DNA of 64,000 nucleotides from contig NZ_CP059557.1 of the NCBI RefSeq assembly GCF_022828475.1, forward strand, positions 5,069,470 to 5,133,469. The letters run 5' to 3'. The notes under the pieces are model-generated. The model worked only from the letters and a program-made list of their open reading frames with translations. It made no database searches and was not told the DNA's origin. Below, piece after piece: positions 1 through 7,532 of the stretch. Position numbers and translations under genes: made by a program. The number at the start of each line of letters is the position of its first letter. Position 1 is the first letter of the stretch. Origin of the DNA: Saccharopolyspora gloriosae. Its GTDB lineage: Bacteria; Actinomycetota; Actinomycetes; Mycobacteriales; Pseudonocardiaceae.

Positions 1-1323
1 CCCGCGGGTGGACCGTCGTTCTCCTGCTCGCAGCTGCTGACCACACTGGACTCGCCGGAAGCGCCCGCCGAGGGCACCACCCGCGCCGCGCTGCTGAGCA
101 CCGGCACCGGCGGGATTCCGCTGGTGGTGCTCGGGGACGTCAACGGGGAACCGGGCACGTCGGTGGCGGCTCGGCTGGCGCTGACGCTGCCCTCGGAAAT
201 GCTCAGCACGTTCCGGATCATCGGCATGGATCGGCGCGGCACCGGCCAGTCCGACCCCGCCGACTGCATGCCGCCCGCGCAGCGCGAGTCCATCGTCGGT
301 TTCGACCCGCGCGCGACGGACCGGGCTTCGCTGGACCGGTTGCTCACCTCGGTGCGGTTGTCGAGCCAGGAGTGCCTGCTGGACCTGGACGACCGGTTGC
401 AGGCCTACGACTCGTGGCGCACCGCCGCCGACCTGGAGGAACTGCGCCTCGAACTGGACGTGCCGAAGCTGCACGCCATCGGGCGCGGTGAAGCGTCGCG
501 GGTGCTCACCAGCTATGCGCAGCGCTATCCCGACTCGGTGGGCCGGATGGTGTTCGACGGCGGCCCCGATCCGCAGCTGGACGCGATGGGTGAGGCCGGA
601 GCGCAGGCGCAGGGCGCGGAGCAGACCTTCGACGCGTTCGCCGCGGACTGCCTCGGCCGGAGCTCCTGCCCGTTGGGGCCGGATCCGCGCCGCACGGTGG
701 AAAGCCTGGTGGACCGCACCCGGACGACGTCGCTGCCCGCCGCCGACGGGCCGGTGAGCAGCGGGAAGATCGTGCGCGTGCTGCTCGCCGAGCTGGGCGA
801 ACCGCGACGCTGGCCGCAGCTGAGCGCGGCGCTCGCCGCGGCGAACAACGGGGACGGCGGCCGGATCAGCGCGCTGGCGGCGCCGCTGGTGCGGGAGAAC
901 GGAGCGGATCCCGCTCAGCTCGACGGTGCGCTGATCACCAGCTGCAACGACACCCGGCTGCGGCTGCCCTCGGAACGGCTCGTGCACGTGGCGGCCGAAT
1001 GGGTCGGGACGCACCCCCTGTTCGGCGGAGTCTTCGCGCAACGCCTCGCCTGGTGCGCGCAGTGGCCGGAGCCGCAGGAGGAACCGCCGCCGCCGTCCGT
1101 TCCCGGACTGCCGCCGATCCCGGTGGTGACGACTGCGAACGACCCGCTGGTACCGGTGCAGAGCAGCAAGCACCTGGCCGAGCAACTGCCGACCGGTGTC
1201 GCGGTGAACTGGCAGGGTTCCGGGCACGGCGCCCTCGGCCGGTCGGACTGCGTGACCGACACGATCAGCCGATTCCTCGTGCAGGGCACGCTCCCCGCCG
1301 ACGGCATGGCCTGCCCCGCCTGA
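1..1323 (+). CDS. alpha/beta hydrolase with TAP-like C-terminus, 5'-truncated, nucleophile missing
   Basis: The frame is open to the left edge, so the N-terminus lies outside the window. The first candidate start inside it is GTG at 124. The protein resembles actinobacterial secreted tripeptidyl aminopeptidase/TAP-like hydrolases: an IIGMDRRGTGQSD block after the first strand, a cap region, and a C-terminal TAP segment carrying an ANDPLVP acid region and a final GSGHG histidine. At the nucleophile elbow (481-495), where the family has GxSxG, the sequence reads GRGEA, with Gly (487-489) in place of the catalytic Ser. Asp and His candidates remain. It may therefore be a binding or pseudo-enzyme. 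Family assignment is good; activity is doubtful. Confidence 0.8.
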   Translation, partial: PAGGPSFSCSQLLTTLDSPEAPAEGTTRAALLSTGTGGIPLVVLGDVNGEPGTSVAARLALTLPSEMLSTFRIIGMDRRGTGQSDPADCMPPAQRESIVGFDPRATDRASLDRLLTSVRLSSQECLLDLDDRLQAYDSWRTAADLEELRLELDVPKLHAIGRGEASRVLTSYAQRYPDSVGRMVFDGGPDPQLDAMGEAGAQAQGAEQTFDAFAADCLGRSSCPLGPDPRRTVESLVDRTRTTSLPAADGPVSSGKIVRVLLAELGEPRRWPQLSAALAAANNGDGGRISALAAPLVRENGADPAQLDGALITSCNDTRLRLPSERLVHVAAEWVGTHPLFGGVFAQRLAWCAQWPEPQEEPPPPSVPGLPPIPVVTTANDPLVPVQSSKHLAEQLPTGVAVNWQGSGHGALGRSDCVTDTISRFLVQGTLPADGMACPA

Positions 1324-1439
1324 GGATTCCTTTCAGAACGACCTGCGCAGTGGGTCACTCAGCGGAAACCTCGCCGTCGCCGGCACGACCGAAGATCGTT
1401 CTGCAAAGCCCTGAAGACCGTGGACGGTTCGGCGCGGTC

Positions 1440-1481
1440 GCGGGTTCCGGAAGCACGGAGACCGCACTTCCCGGAACCCGC
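1440..1481 (-). terminator. hairpin terminator of the Cys-rich peptide gene
   Basis: A perfect 11-bp inverted repeat (GCGGGTTCCGG at 1440-1450 with CCGGAACCCGC at 1471-1481) lies 5 nt past the stop codon of the minus-strand peptide gene. No long T-run is present, as is common in actinobacterial terminators. It may also end transcription of the hydrolase at 1-1323 from the other side. Confidence 0.6.
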
Positions 1482-1486
1482 TCCGA

Positions 1487-1585
1487 TCAGCAACCCGAGC
1501 AACACCCGCAAGAGGGGCCGCTGCAGCTCGCGCAGCAGCTGCAGCCACCGGCCTGCGGAGTGGTCTCGTTCTCGGTGGGAACCAT
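1487..1585 (-). CDS. 32-residue Cys-rich peptide, function unknown
   Basis: The ATG at 1585 is preceded by AGGAG (1592-1596, minus strand) at 6 nt, and a hairpin terminator follows the stop. The product has a polar leader-like start (MVPTENETTPQAGG) followed by CSCCASCSGPSCGCCSGC: 8 Cys and 5 Ser in 18 residues. There is no signal peptide or membrane segment. Possible roles are a metal-binding metallothionein-like peptide or a RiPP precursor; the leader plus Gly-Gly plus Cys/Ser-dense core has a superficial look of azole-type precursors such as streptolysin S. No modifying enzyme is visible nearby, so neither role is established. It lies 190 nt downstream of pucR on the same strand. Confidence 0.55.
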   Translation of the reverse strand: MVPTENETTPQAGGCSCCASCSGPSCGCCSGC

Positions 1586-1776
1586 GGCGATCTCCTCACG
1601 TCCTTGAGCATCAGCGGTAGCGATCGTGCGCGCCCGAGCACCACTGGAGACACCGCCGAGCGAGCGATGCGCCGTCCGCCAACCTGCTGAACAGGCAACA
1701 TGCACTCATTGCAATCCGTGTCTTTGATCTTGTGGTGGGCCGGTGGCGACGAACGAGCGGACCGCGCCCACCCGCG

Positions 1777-3252
1777 TCAGACCCCTCCAGGCGACCCGGC
1801 TGCGCCCACCACCGCCACCCAGAGATCGGCCCGGCCTGCGGCGGTGTCGACGCTGCGGCCGGTGAGGCGCTCGATCCTGGCGATCCGCTTGCGCAGCGTG
1901 TTGCGGTGGATGCCCATGTCGTCGGCCGTGGGCTGCCAACGGCCGAGGTGGAACAGATAGCTGTGCAAGGTGCGGAGCAGTTCCGGCTCATCGGCCAGCT
2001 CCCCGAGGATCGACGCGGTCAATGCCCGCGCCGCGTGGTCGGGCAGTGCGGCCCGCACCTCGCCGCGGAACCGCTCGTCCCAGCCGACGACCGGCGATCC
2101 GTCGTCCGCGACGGACAGCGCGGTGCCCGCCGCCGCGTCGCTGGTCTCCGCGTCGTGGGCGGAGACGGCAGGCCCGATCCCGACCCGGGCTCCGAGGGAC
2201 GCCAGCAGGTCCGCGAGCTCCTCGGCGCCGGTCGCGTCCGCATCGACCAGCAGGGCGGTGCCTGCCTCGGTGACGTCCCGTTGCTCCGTCGTGAGCACCT
2301 CCGGGTGCTGCCTGGCCAGCCGCGCCCGAACACCGTCCGGGACTCCGGTCGCGCGCAGGACCCGCAGTCGTCGCGGCACCGCCGGCGCGGCGGTCAGCAG
2401 GGCCGCGACGCTCGCGCCCGCGTCGATCGCGCCGTCCAGGACCAACGTCGCGGCCCGGTCCCGCAACCGAAGCTCGGCGTCCGCGGCCGCCCAAGATCGC
2501 TCGGCGTCCAAGGTCAGCAACGCGACCGTGGACACCAGCACCGCCCGCAGCATTCCGTCCAGCGCACCCGGGGTGACCAGCACCAGGAACGGGCCATCGA
2601 CCCCGCGACCGAGTGGCTGGACCACCGTGGTCCCCTCCGCCCCGGTCTCGGTGGCGGCCCTGATTCCGGTCCCCGCGCGCAGCGTCGCCAGCGCGCGAAC
2701 GGCCGCGTCCGGGACCCGGAACCGGGCCGGTACCAGCGCTTTGCCCTCGGCGTCGACGAGCCCTGCGCTCCCCCGCGCGGCTCGGCCGAGCACACCCAAG
2801 GCGCGGGCCGGACCGTCCGTCCGGGAGATCACCCGGGTCAGCTCCTGCTGCACCGCGAGCGCCGTCTCGGTGGCGGCCCGCTCGTGCTCGGCGAGCAGCC
2901 CGGCGACGGCCTTGCCGATCGCGATGAACGGCGTCGACTCCGGCACAGCGACCAAGCCCAGCCCGGCGTCCCGGGCCGCATCGACCAGTGCAGGCGGCAC
3001 GTCCGCGTGCGAGAGCCCGGTCCCGAACCCGAGCGCGGCGACCCCGGCCCGGTCGACGCGCTGCACGTAGGCCGCCCACTCCTGGTCCGCCAACCCGGTC
3101 GTGAGCAGCAGCTCGCCGCCCTCCAGGTACTGCGCCGGATCGGAGAGCTCACTGGTCGTCACCCAGCTCAGCGCCCGGGGTGTCGCGGGTTCGACCACCG
3201 TGCGCAGGGCGAGCCCCGGGATGGCGATCACGTCGGCGAGCGTCAGCACCAT
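1777..3252 (-). CDS. PucR-family transcriptional regulator (probable GABA catabolism regulator)
   Basis: A 491-residue protein. The N-terminal PucR domain (MVLTLADVIAIPGL... to about residue 125) is followed by a variable central region and a C-terminal PucR-type helix-turn-helix with the signature LFHLGRWQPTADDMGIHRNT at about residues 430-460. It starts at ATG 3252, 114 nt from and divergent to gabT, the usual arrangement for a local regulator. PucR-type GabR proteins are known to control GABA use in actinobacteria such as Corynebacterium glutamicum. The role here is inferred from position. Two direct repeats in the shared promoter region are candidate binding sites. Confidence 0.88.
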   Translation of the reverse strand: MVLTLADVIAIPGLALRTVVEPATPRALSWVTTSELSDPAQYLEGGELLLTTGLADQEWAAYVQRVDRAGVAALGFGTGLSHADVPPALVDAARDAGLGLVAVPESTPFIAIGKAVAGLLAEHERAATETALAVQQELTRVISRTDGPARALGVLGRAARGSAGLVDAEGKALVPARFRVPDAAVRALATLRAGTGIRAATETGAEGTTVVQPLGRGVDGPFLVLVTPGALDGMLRAVLVSTVALLTLDAERSWAAADAELRLRDRAATLVLDGAIDAGASVAALLTAAPAVPRRLRVLRATGVPDGVRARLARQHPEVLTTEQRDVTEAGTALLVDADATGAEELADLLASLGARVGIGPAVSAHDAETSDAAAGTALSVADDGSPVVGWDERFRGEVRAALPDHAARALTASILGELADEPELLRTLHSYLFHLGRWQPTADDMGIHRNTLRKRIARIERLTGRSVDTAAGRADLWVAVVGAAGSPGGV

Positions 3253-3257
3253 GGCAG

Positions 3258-3298
3258 TTTTGCACACCGTTGATCGATGAACTGTCCGGTTCGCACAC
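3258..3298. promoter_or_regulatory. direct repeats between pucR and gabT, candidate operator
   Basis: TTTGCACAC (3259-3267) and TTCGCACAC (3290-3298) are direct repeats matching at 8 of 9 positions and spaced 31 nt, about three helical turns. They lie in the 114-nt divergent promoter region. A TGATCGAT half-palindrome sits between them. PucR regulators are known to use direct repeats; binding here is inference. Confidence 0.35.
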
Positions 3299-3366
3299 TC
3301 GGCTTGGCGGTCGGCCGCTCCTAGCGTCGATGTCGTTCCCGCACGTCGTCGCCGAAGGAGTCCCTG

Positions 3367-4746
3367 ATGAGCGTCCTCGCGCAGTCCTCCGCACTGGTCG
3401 GTGGTCCCGGTCTGCCGCAGCGCCGCGAGCTGCGCACCGCGGTGCCCGGCCCCCGCTCGCTCGCCTTGGCCGAGCGGCGCTCGGCCGTCGTCGCCGCCGG
3501 GGTGTCCTCCGCGCTGCCGGTGTACGCGGCCGCGGCCGGCGGCGGGGTGCTGGTCGACGTCGACGGCAATTCGTTCATCGACCTCGGGTCCGGCATCGCC
3601 GTGACCACCGTCGGCAACTCCGCGCCGAAGGTCGTCGCCGACGCCACCGAAGCGCTGTCCCTGTTCACCCACACCTGCGCGATGATCACGCCCTACGAGG
3701 GCTACGTCCGGCTGGCCGAGGAGCTGGCCGCGATCACGCCCGGCGACCACAAGAAGCGCACCGCGCTGTTCAACACCGGCTCCGAGGCCGTGGAGAACGC
3801 GGTCAAGATCGCCCGGCACTCGACCGGCCGTTCCGGCGTCGCCGTCGTGGATCACGCCTACCACGGCCGTACGAACCTCACGATGGCGATGACCGCGAAG
3901 AACATGCCGTACAAGGACGGCTTCGGCCCGTTCGCGTCCGAGGTGTTCCGCGCGCCGACCTCCTATCCCTTCCGGGACGGCACCGACATCGACGGCAGGC
4001 CGGTCGACGGGCCTGCCGCCGCCCGCCGCGCCATCGAGCACCTCGAACGCTCCGCCGGAGCGAATCGGCTGGCCGCGCTGGTGATCGAGCCGATCCAGGG
4101 CGAGGGCGGGTTCATCGTCCCGGCACCCGGCTTCCTCACCGAGATCGCCCGCTGGTGTTCCGACAACGGCGTCGTGTTCGTCGCCGACGAGGTGCAGACC
4201 GGCGTCGCCCGCACCGGCGCCTGGTTCGCCAGTGAGCACGAGGACGTCGTCCCGGACCTGATCACCACGGCCAAGGGTCTCGGCGGCGGGCTGCCGATCG
4301 CCGCTGTCACCGGCCGCGCCGACCTGATGGATTCGGTGCATCCGGGCGGCCTCGGTGGCACTTACGGCGGCAATCCGGTGGCCTGCGCCGCCGCGCTGGC
4401 CGCGCTCGACACGATCCGGGAGGACGGTCTGATCGACCGCGCCCGCGCGATCGGCGACGCGGCCGGGGCGAGGCTGCGCGCACTGGCCGAGACCGACCCG
4501 CGGATCGGAGACGTGCGCGGCCGCGGCGCGATGCTCGGCATCGAGTTCGTCCGCCCCGGCACCCGCGAACCGGACCCCGCCCTGGCCAAAGCCGTCGCCG
4601 GACACGCGCACCAGGCCGGCGTGATCGTCCTGACCTGCGGTTCCTTCGGGAACGTGATCAGGCTGCTCCCGCCCCTGCCCATCCCCGACGAGCTGCTGCA
4701 CGACGGACTCGACGTCCTGGCCGAAGCGCTGCAGGCGGCCCGTTGA
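3367..4746 (+). CDS. gabT: 4-aminobutyrate aminotransferase
   Basis: A 459-residue class III PLP aminotransferase. AAGGAG at 3355-3360 precedes ATG 3367. Family features are present: the GSEAVENAVKIAR cofactor-phosphate segment, the VIEPIQGEGGF strand, the FVADEVQTG aspartate that contacts the PLP nitrogen, and TTAKGLGGG with the Schiff-base Lys at residue 303. It converts GABA plus 2-oxoglutarate to succinate semialdehyde plus glutamate. The dehydrogenase for the product follows 62 nt downstream, and a divergent PucR regulator precedes it. Another omega-amino acid (for example beta-alanine) is possible as an additional substrate. Confidence 0.93.
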   Translation: MSVLAQSSALVGGPGLPQRRELRTAVPGPRSLALAERRSAVVAAGVSSALPVYAAAAGGGVLVDVDGNSFIDLGSGIAVTTVGNSAPKVVADATEALSLFTHTCAMITPYEGYVRLAEELAAITPGDHKKRTALFNTGSEAVENAVKIARHSTGRSGVAVVDHAYHGRTNLTMAMTAKNMPYKDGFGPFASEVFRAPTSYPFRDGTDIDGRPVDGPAAARRAIEHLERSAGANRLAALVIEPIQGEGGFIVPAPGFLTEIARWCSDNGVVFVADEVQTGVARTGAWFASEHEDVVPDLITTAKGLGGGLPIAAVTGRADLMDSVHPGGLGGTYGGNPVACAAALAALDTIREDGLIDRARAIGDAAGARLRALAETDPRIGDVRGRGAMLGIEFVRPGTREPDPALAKAVAGHAHQAGVIVLTCGSFGNVIRLLPPLPIPDELLHDGLDVLAEALQAAR

Positions 4747-4808
4747 GCGGCTGCGGTCCGAGTTCGTTCGCACCCGTCATCCCTGGTTCCCTCCTCGAAA
4801 GGACGGCC

Positions 4809-6239
4809 ATGACCACCGCCGCTCTCGCACCCCTGCTCATCGGGGGTAAGCCCGTTGCCACCGGACACGAGATCGCCGTGCACGATCCGGCATCCGGTGT
4901 CGAACTCACCCGGATCGCGGCGGCCGACGAGACCCACGCCGCGCCCGCTGCCGACGCGGCGGCCGCCGCGCTGCCCGACTGGGCGGCCACCGCGCCCCGC
5001 CGACGCGCCGAGGTGCTGGCCGAGGCCCACCGGCTGATGATCTCGCGCGCCGACGAGCTGGCCGACCTGATCAGCCGGGAGTCCGGGAAGGCCGCCGCCG
5101 ATGCCCGCGCCGAGGTCGGTTACGCCGCCGAGTTCTTCCGCTGGTTCGCCGAGGAGACCGTTCGCCCGGACGGCCACTTCGGACCGTCCCCCGACGGGCG
5201 CAGCACCACCGTCGTCACCGCACAGCCGGTCGGCGTGGCGCTGCTGATCACTCCGTGGAACTTCCCGGCGGCGATGGTCACCCGCAAGGTCGCGCCCGCA
5301 CTCGCCGCGGGCTGCACCGCGGTCCTCAAACCCGCTGCGGAGACGCCGCTGACCGCGCTGGCGATTCGAGACCTGCTCGTGGAGGCCGGAGCGCCTGCCG
5401 ACGTCCTCACCGTGCTGCCGACCGTCCACGCGGACGCGGTCACCCGGGTCCTGCTCGACCACGACGCCGTCCGCAAGCTGTCCTTCACCGGTTCCACCGG
5501 CGTCGGACGGCACCTGCTCGGTCTCGCGGCCGGCCGCGTCGTGAACTGCTCGATGGAGCTCGGCGGCAACGCGCCTTTTGTGGTCTGCGCGGACGCCGAC
5601 ATCGACGCGGCCGTGCAGGGCGCGCTGGTCGCGAAACTGCGCAACGCCGGTCAGGCATGCACCGCCGCCAACCGGTTCCTGGTGCACGCCGACGCCGCGG
5701 ACGCGTTCGGAGAGGCCTTCGCCGAAGCGGTCGCCGGACTCCGGGTCGGACCGGGCACCGAACCCGGCACCGACATCGGCCCGCTGATCGACGACCGAGC
5801 CGTCCGCCGAGTGTCCGGCCTGGTCACCGACGCGCTGGACCGCGGTGCGCGGGTACTGCGCGAGCCGGTCGCCGTGCCGGACTCCGGCAGCTACCTCGCT
5901 CCGATCGTGCTGACCGGAGTCACCGACGACGCCGCGGTGCTCAGCGAGGAGATCTTCGGACCGGTCACGCCCATCCGGACGTGGACCGACACCGACGAGA
6001 TGATCGCGGCGGCCAACGACACCGAGTACGGACTCGCCGCCTACGTCTACACCGGTGACACCGGCCGGGCGCTGGAGATCGGGCGTCGGCTGCAGTACGG
6101 GATGGTCGGCATCAACCGAGGTGCGGTGTCCGACCCGGCGGCTCCGTTCGGCGGGATGAAGCAGAGCGGACTCGGCCGCGAGGGCGCCCGCGAGGGCATC
6201 CGGGCGTTCCAGGAAACCCAGTTCCTCACCTACGCCTGA
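4809..6239 (+). CDS. gabD: succinate-semialdehyde dehydrogenase
   Basis: A 476-residue aldehyde dehydrogenase. ATG 4809 follows GAAAGGA; an in-frame GTG-type start further upstream would overlap gabT and is less likely. Visible motifs are the TPWNFPAAMVTRK cofactor and oxyanion region, the catalytic base in MELGGNAPF (Glu 250) and the nucleophile in NAGQACTAANRF (Cys 284). It oxidises succinate semialdehyde to succinate, completing the GABA shunt with gabT. Whether NAD or NADP is preferred cannot be decided from the sequence. A strong palindromic terminator follows the stop by 13 nt. Confidence 0.92.
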   Translation: MTTAALAPLLIGGKPVATGHEIAVHDPASGVELTRIAAADETHAAPAADAAAAALPDWAATAPRRRAEVLAEAHRLMISRADELADLISRESGKAAADARAEVGYAAEFFRWFAEETVRPDGHFGPSPDGRSTTVVTAQPVGVALLITPWNFPAAMVTRKVAPALAAGCTAVLKPAAETPLTALAIRDLLVEAGAPADVLTVLPTVHADAVTRVLLDHDAVRKLSFTGSTGVGRHLLGLAAGRVVNCSMELGGNAPFVVCADADIDAAVQGALVAKLRNAGQACTAANRFLVHADAADAFGEAFAEAVAGLRVGPGTEPGTDIGPLIDDRAVRRVSGLVTDALDRGARVLREPVAVPDSGSYLAPIVLTGVTDDAAVLSEEIFGPVTPIRTWTDTDEMIAAANDTEYGLAAYVYTGDTGRALEIGRRLQYGMVGINRGAVSDPAAPFGGMKQSGLGREGAREGIRAFQETQFLTYA

Positions 6240-6252
6240 TCTCCCGGGACAA

Positions 6253-6282
6253 CGCAGAGCCCGTCACGTGACGGGCTCTGCG
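6253..6282. terminator. 30-nt perfect palindrome after gabD
   Basis: A perfect 15-bp inverted repeat with no spacer, centred on CACGTG, begins 13 nt past the gabD stop. It probably ends gabD transcription. Being symmetrical, it could also stop transcripts arriving from the toxin-antitoxin side. Confidence 0.75.
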
Positions 6283-6414
6283 GCATGTCAGCGGTCGGCG
6301 GCCCGGATCAGCTTCCGGCCGGCGAAATAGCGCAACGACCGGATCCGTCCGAGACCTGAACGACCGCAGGACCTGGCCGACCCGATCAGGTCGGCCGGAC
6401 CGGCCTCGGCGCAT

Positions 6415-6495
6415 CCCGATCAAGCACCCTCTTCCCCGTCCGCGGCCTCCAGCGATGCCTTGCGGGAGCGGGTCGGTTCGCCGGACATTCTCGGG
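6415..6495 (-). pseudogene. remnant of a LigD-type polymerase 3' end (81-nt direct repeat copy)
   Basis: Read on the minus strand, this stretch encodes PRMSGEPTRSRKASLEAADG and four more residues, then TGA. It matches the last residues of the intact LigD-pol gene (PKMPGEPTRSRKASLEGLNR...). The two 81-nt stretches (here and 7528-7608) align without gaps at 64 of 81 positions, mostly differing at third codon positions, and share a 19-nt identical core (6466-6484). The match ends abruptly upstream and runs 7-8 nt past both stop codons. The toxin-antitoxin pair lies between the two copies. It is either a paralog remnant or an integration scar. Confidence 0.65.
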
Positions 6496-6646
6496 CTGCC
6501 GACCAGCGCAGCGATGCACTGAACTGCGTTTATCCAGCTCAGCGGCGAGCGTTGTGGCCAAGGTTATCGCGAATCCTCAGGCCCCTCGAGACGCTCGACT
6601 CGGCGACGTGCCAGCTCAGCCGCCGACACCGCCGCAGCCATGGGTG
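6496..6646. other. non-coding stretch between LigD remnant and toxin gene
   Basis: Together with 6283-6414 this makes a gap of about 400 nt after gabD broken only by the LigD remnant. No open frame with coding character, ribosome binding site or further repeat was found. Confidence 0.5.
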
Positions 6647-6910
6647 CTACCGATCGTAGATCTCGCGGCGATGACCGAGATCGACGATCACGATGACGAG
6701 CCGCCCGTCATCGACGCGGTAGATGATCCGGTAGTCCCCGGCGCGCAGCCGCAGGTAGCCGGGCGCCCCGCGCAGCGCGACGACCCCGGCCGGGCGCGGG
6801 TCGTCGGCGAGGCCGTCGATGGCGGCCTGCAGGCGACGCCGGATAGGGCGGTCGAGCTTGGCGAGTGACTTGACCGCGTCCTTGGTGATCTCCAACTGCC
6901 AGCGCGTCAC
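6647..6910 (-). CDS. RelE/ParE-family toxin
   Basis: An 87-residue protein starting VTRWQLEITKDAVKSL at GTG 6910. The start overlaps the antitoxin stop by 4 nt (GTGA), so translation is probably coupled. The fold signature is clear: a K-SLAKLDRPIRRRLQAAIDGL helix pair, ALRGAPGYLRLRAGDYRIIY with the basic strand, and VIVDLGHRREIYDR at the C-terminus, with the Arg and Tyr residues typical of RelE-type endoribonucleases. These toxins cleave mRNA on the ribosome when the antitoxin is lost. In-frame starts further upstream would lie inside the antitoxin and are unlikely. Confidence 0.9.
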   Translation of the reverse strand: MTRWQLEITKDAVKSLAKLDRPIRRRLQAAIDGLADDPRPAGVVALRGAPGYLRLRAGDYRIIYRVDDGRLVIVIVDLGHRREIYDR

Positions 6911-7194
6911 GCACGGCCGCCTTCGAGGTCGGCGAGAGCAGCCTCCCAAGACACGGTGCCGGATGCCTCGGCCTCGGCCACGCGTCGTGACCAGTAGGCG
7001 TCTTCATCGGCGGCGAGCCGGTCGGCCGCCTCCGGGGCCACGAGTGCGCTGATCCGCTCGCCATGGCTCGTCACGTACACCCGATATCCCTGCTCAGCCA
7101 GGCGGGTGTACTTCGTGGGGTTCATCTTCAGGCTCGAGACGGCCACCTCGATCACGTCGCCGTCGTGCTCTGTCGAGGCAGCTTCGATAGTCAT
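6907..7194 (-). CDS. Phd/YefM-family antitoxin
   Basis: A 95-residue partner of the RelE toxin. ATG 7194 begins MTIEAASTEHDGDVIEVAVS; another ATG 18 nt upstream (7212) is possible but would sit inside the tandem repeat. The N-terminal half (SSLKMNPTKYTRLAEQGYRVYVTSHGERISALV) is the DNA-binding Phd-type fold. The acidic C-terminal tail (DEDAYWSRRVAEAEASG...) would wrap the toxin. The family normally autorepresses its operon; three 9-nt repeats just upstream are the likely operator. Confidence 0.88.
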   Translation of the reverse strand: MTIEAASTEHDGDVIEVAVSSLKMNPTKYTRLAEQGYRVYVTSHGERISALVAPEAADRLAADEDAYWSRRVAEAEASGTVSWEAALADLEGGRA

Positions 7195-7211
7195 GACCTC
7201 ACCATACTCCA

Positions 7212-7238
7212 AGACCTGAAAGACCTGAAAGACCTGAT
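7212..7238. repeat. three tandem 9-nt repeats upstream of the antitoxin
   Basis: AGACCTGAA, AGACCTGAA and AGACCTGAT follow each other without spacer. They end 18 nt before the antitoxin ATG. On the minus strand TATGGT (7206-7201) fits a -10 box with the repeats covering the -35 zone, so they are a candidate autoregulatory operator. The -10 assignment is inference. Confidence 0.5.
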
Positions 7239-7527
7239 TGGCGGTCCGCGGTCGTGCGGATCAGCGATCCGGGTGCAGGGCGAAGCCGGGATCGACGGCG
7301 CCGAGCTCAAGTCTCGTGATTTCTCGGCCCAGGAGCGCCGATCACGTCCTGCACGGAGGCTGGCTCGCCTGTTCGTGGTTTCGTGCGTGCTGCACGCGTC
7401 GGCGGGCCTCTTGGGAGTCACCGCGAGTGCCGTAGCCAAGTTATCGGGCGAGCCCTCGGGGCTCTCCGAGACTCCGGACCCAGCCAACTTGATCAACGTT
7501 CAAATAGGAGGAATTAGCTTCGAGATT
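7239..7527. other. non-coding stretch between toxin-antitoxin promoter and LigD-pol
   Basis: About 290 nt with no convincing gene. A perfect Shine-Dalgarno-like TAGGAGGA occurs near 7505-7512 on the plus strand but no start codon follows at a usable distance. A minus-strand frame encoding SPDNLATALAVTPKRPADAC is open but has no ribosome binding site. Confidence 0.45.
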
Positions 7528-7532
7528 CCCGA

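Noticed and set aside
3253-4773. Extension of pucR upstream through gabT
   Set aside because: The minus-strand frame is open, but PucR homology begins at the ATG at 3252 and the upstream part is antisense to gabT.
7500-7530. Possible small gene after a perfect Shine-Dalgarno (TAGGAGGA)
   Set aside because: No ATG, GTG or TTG lies within a workable distance, and the downstream frame is antisense to the LigD-pol gene.
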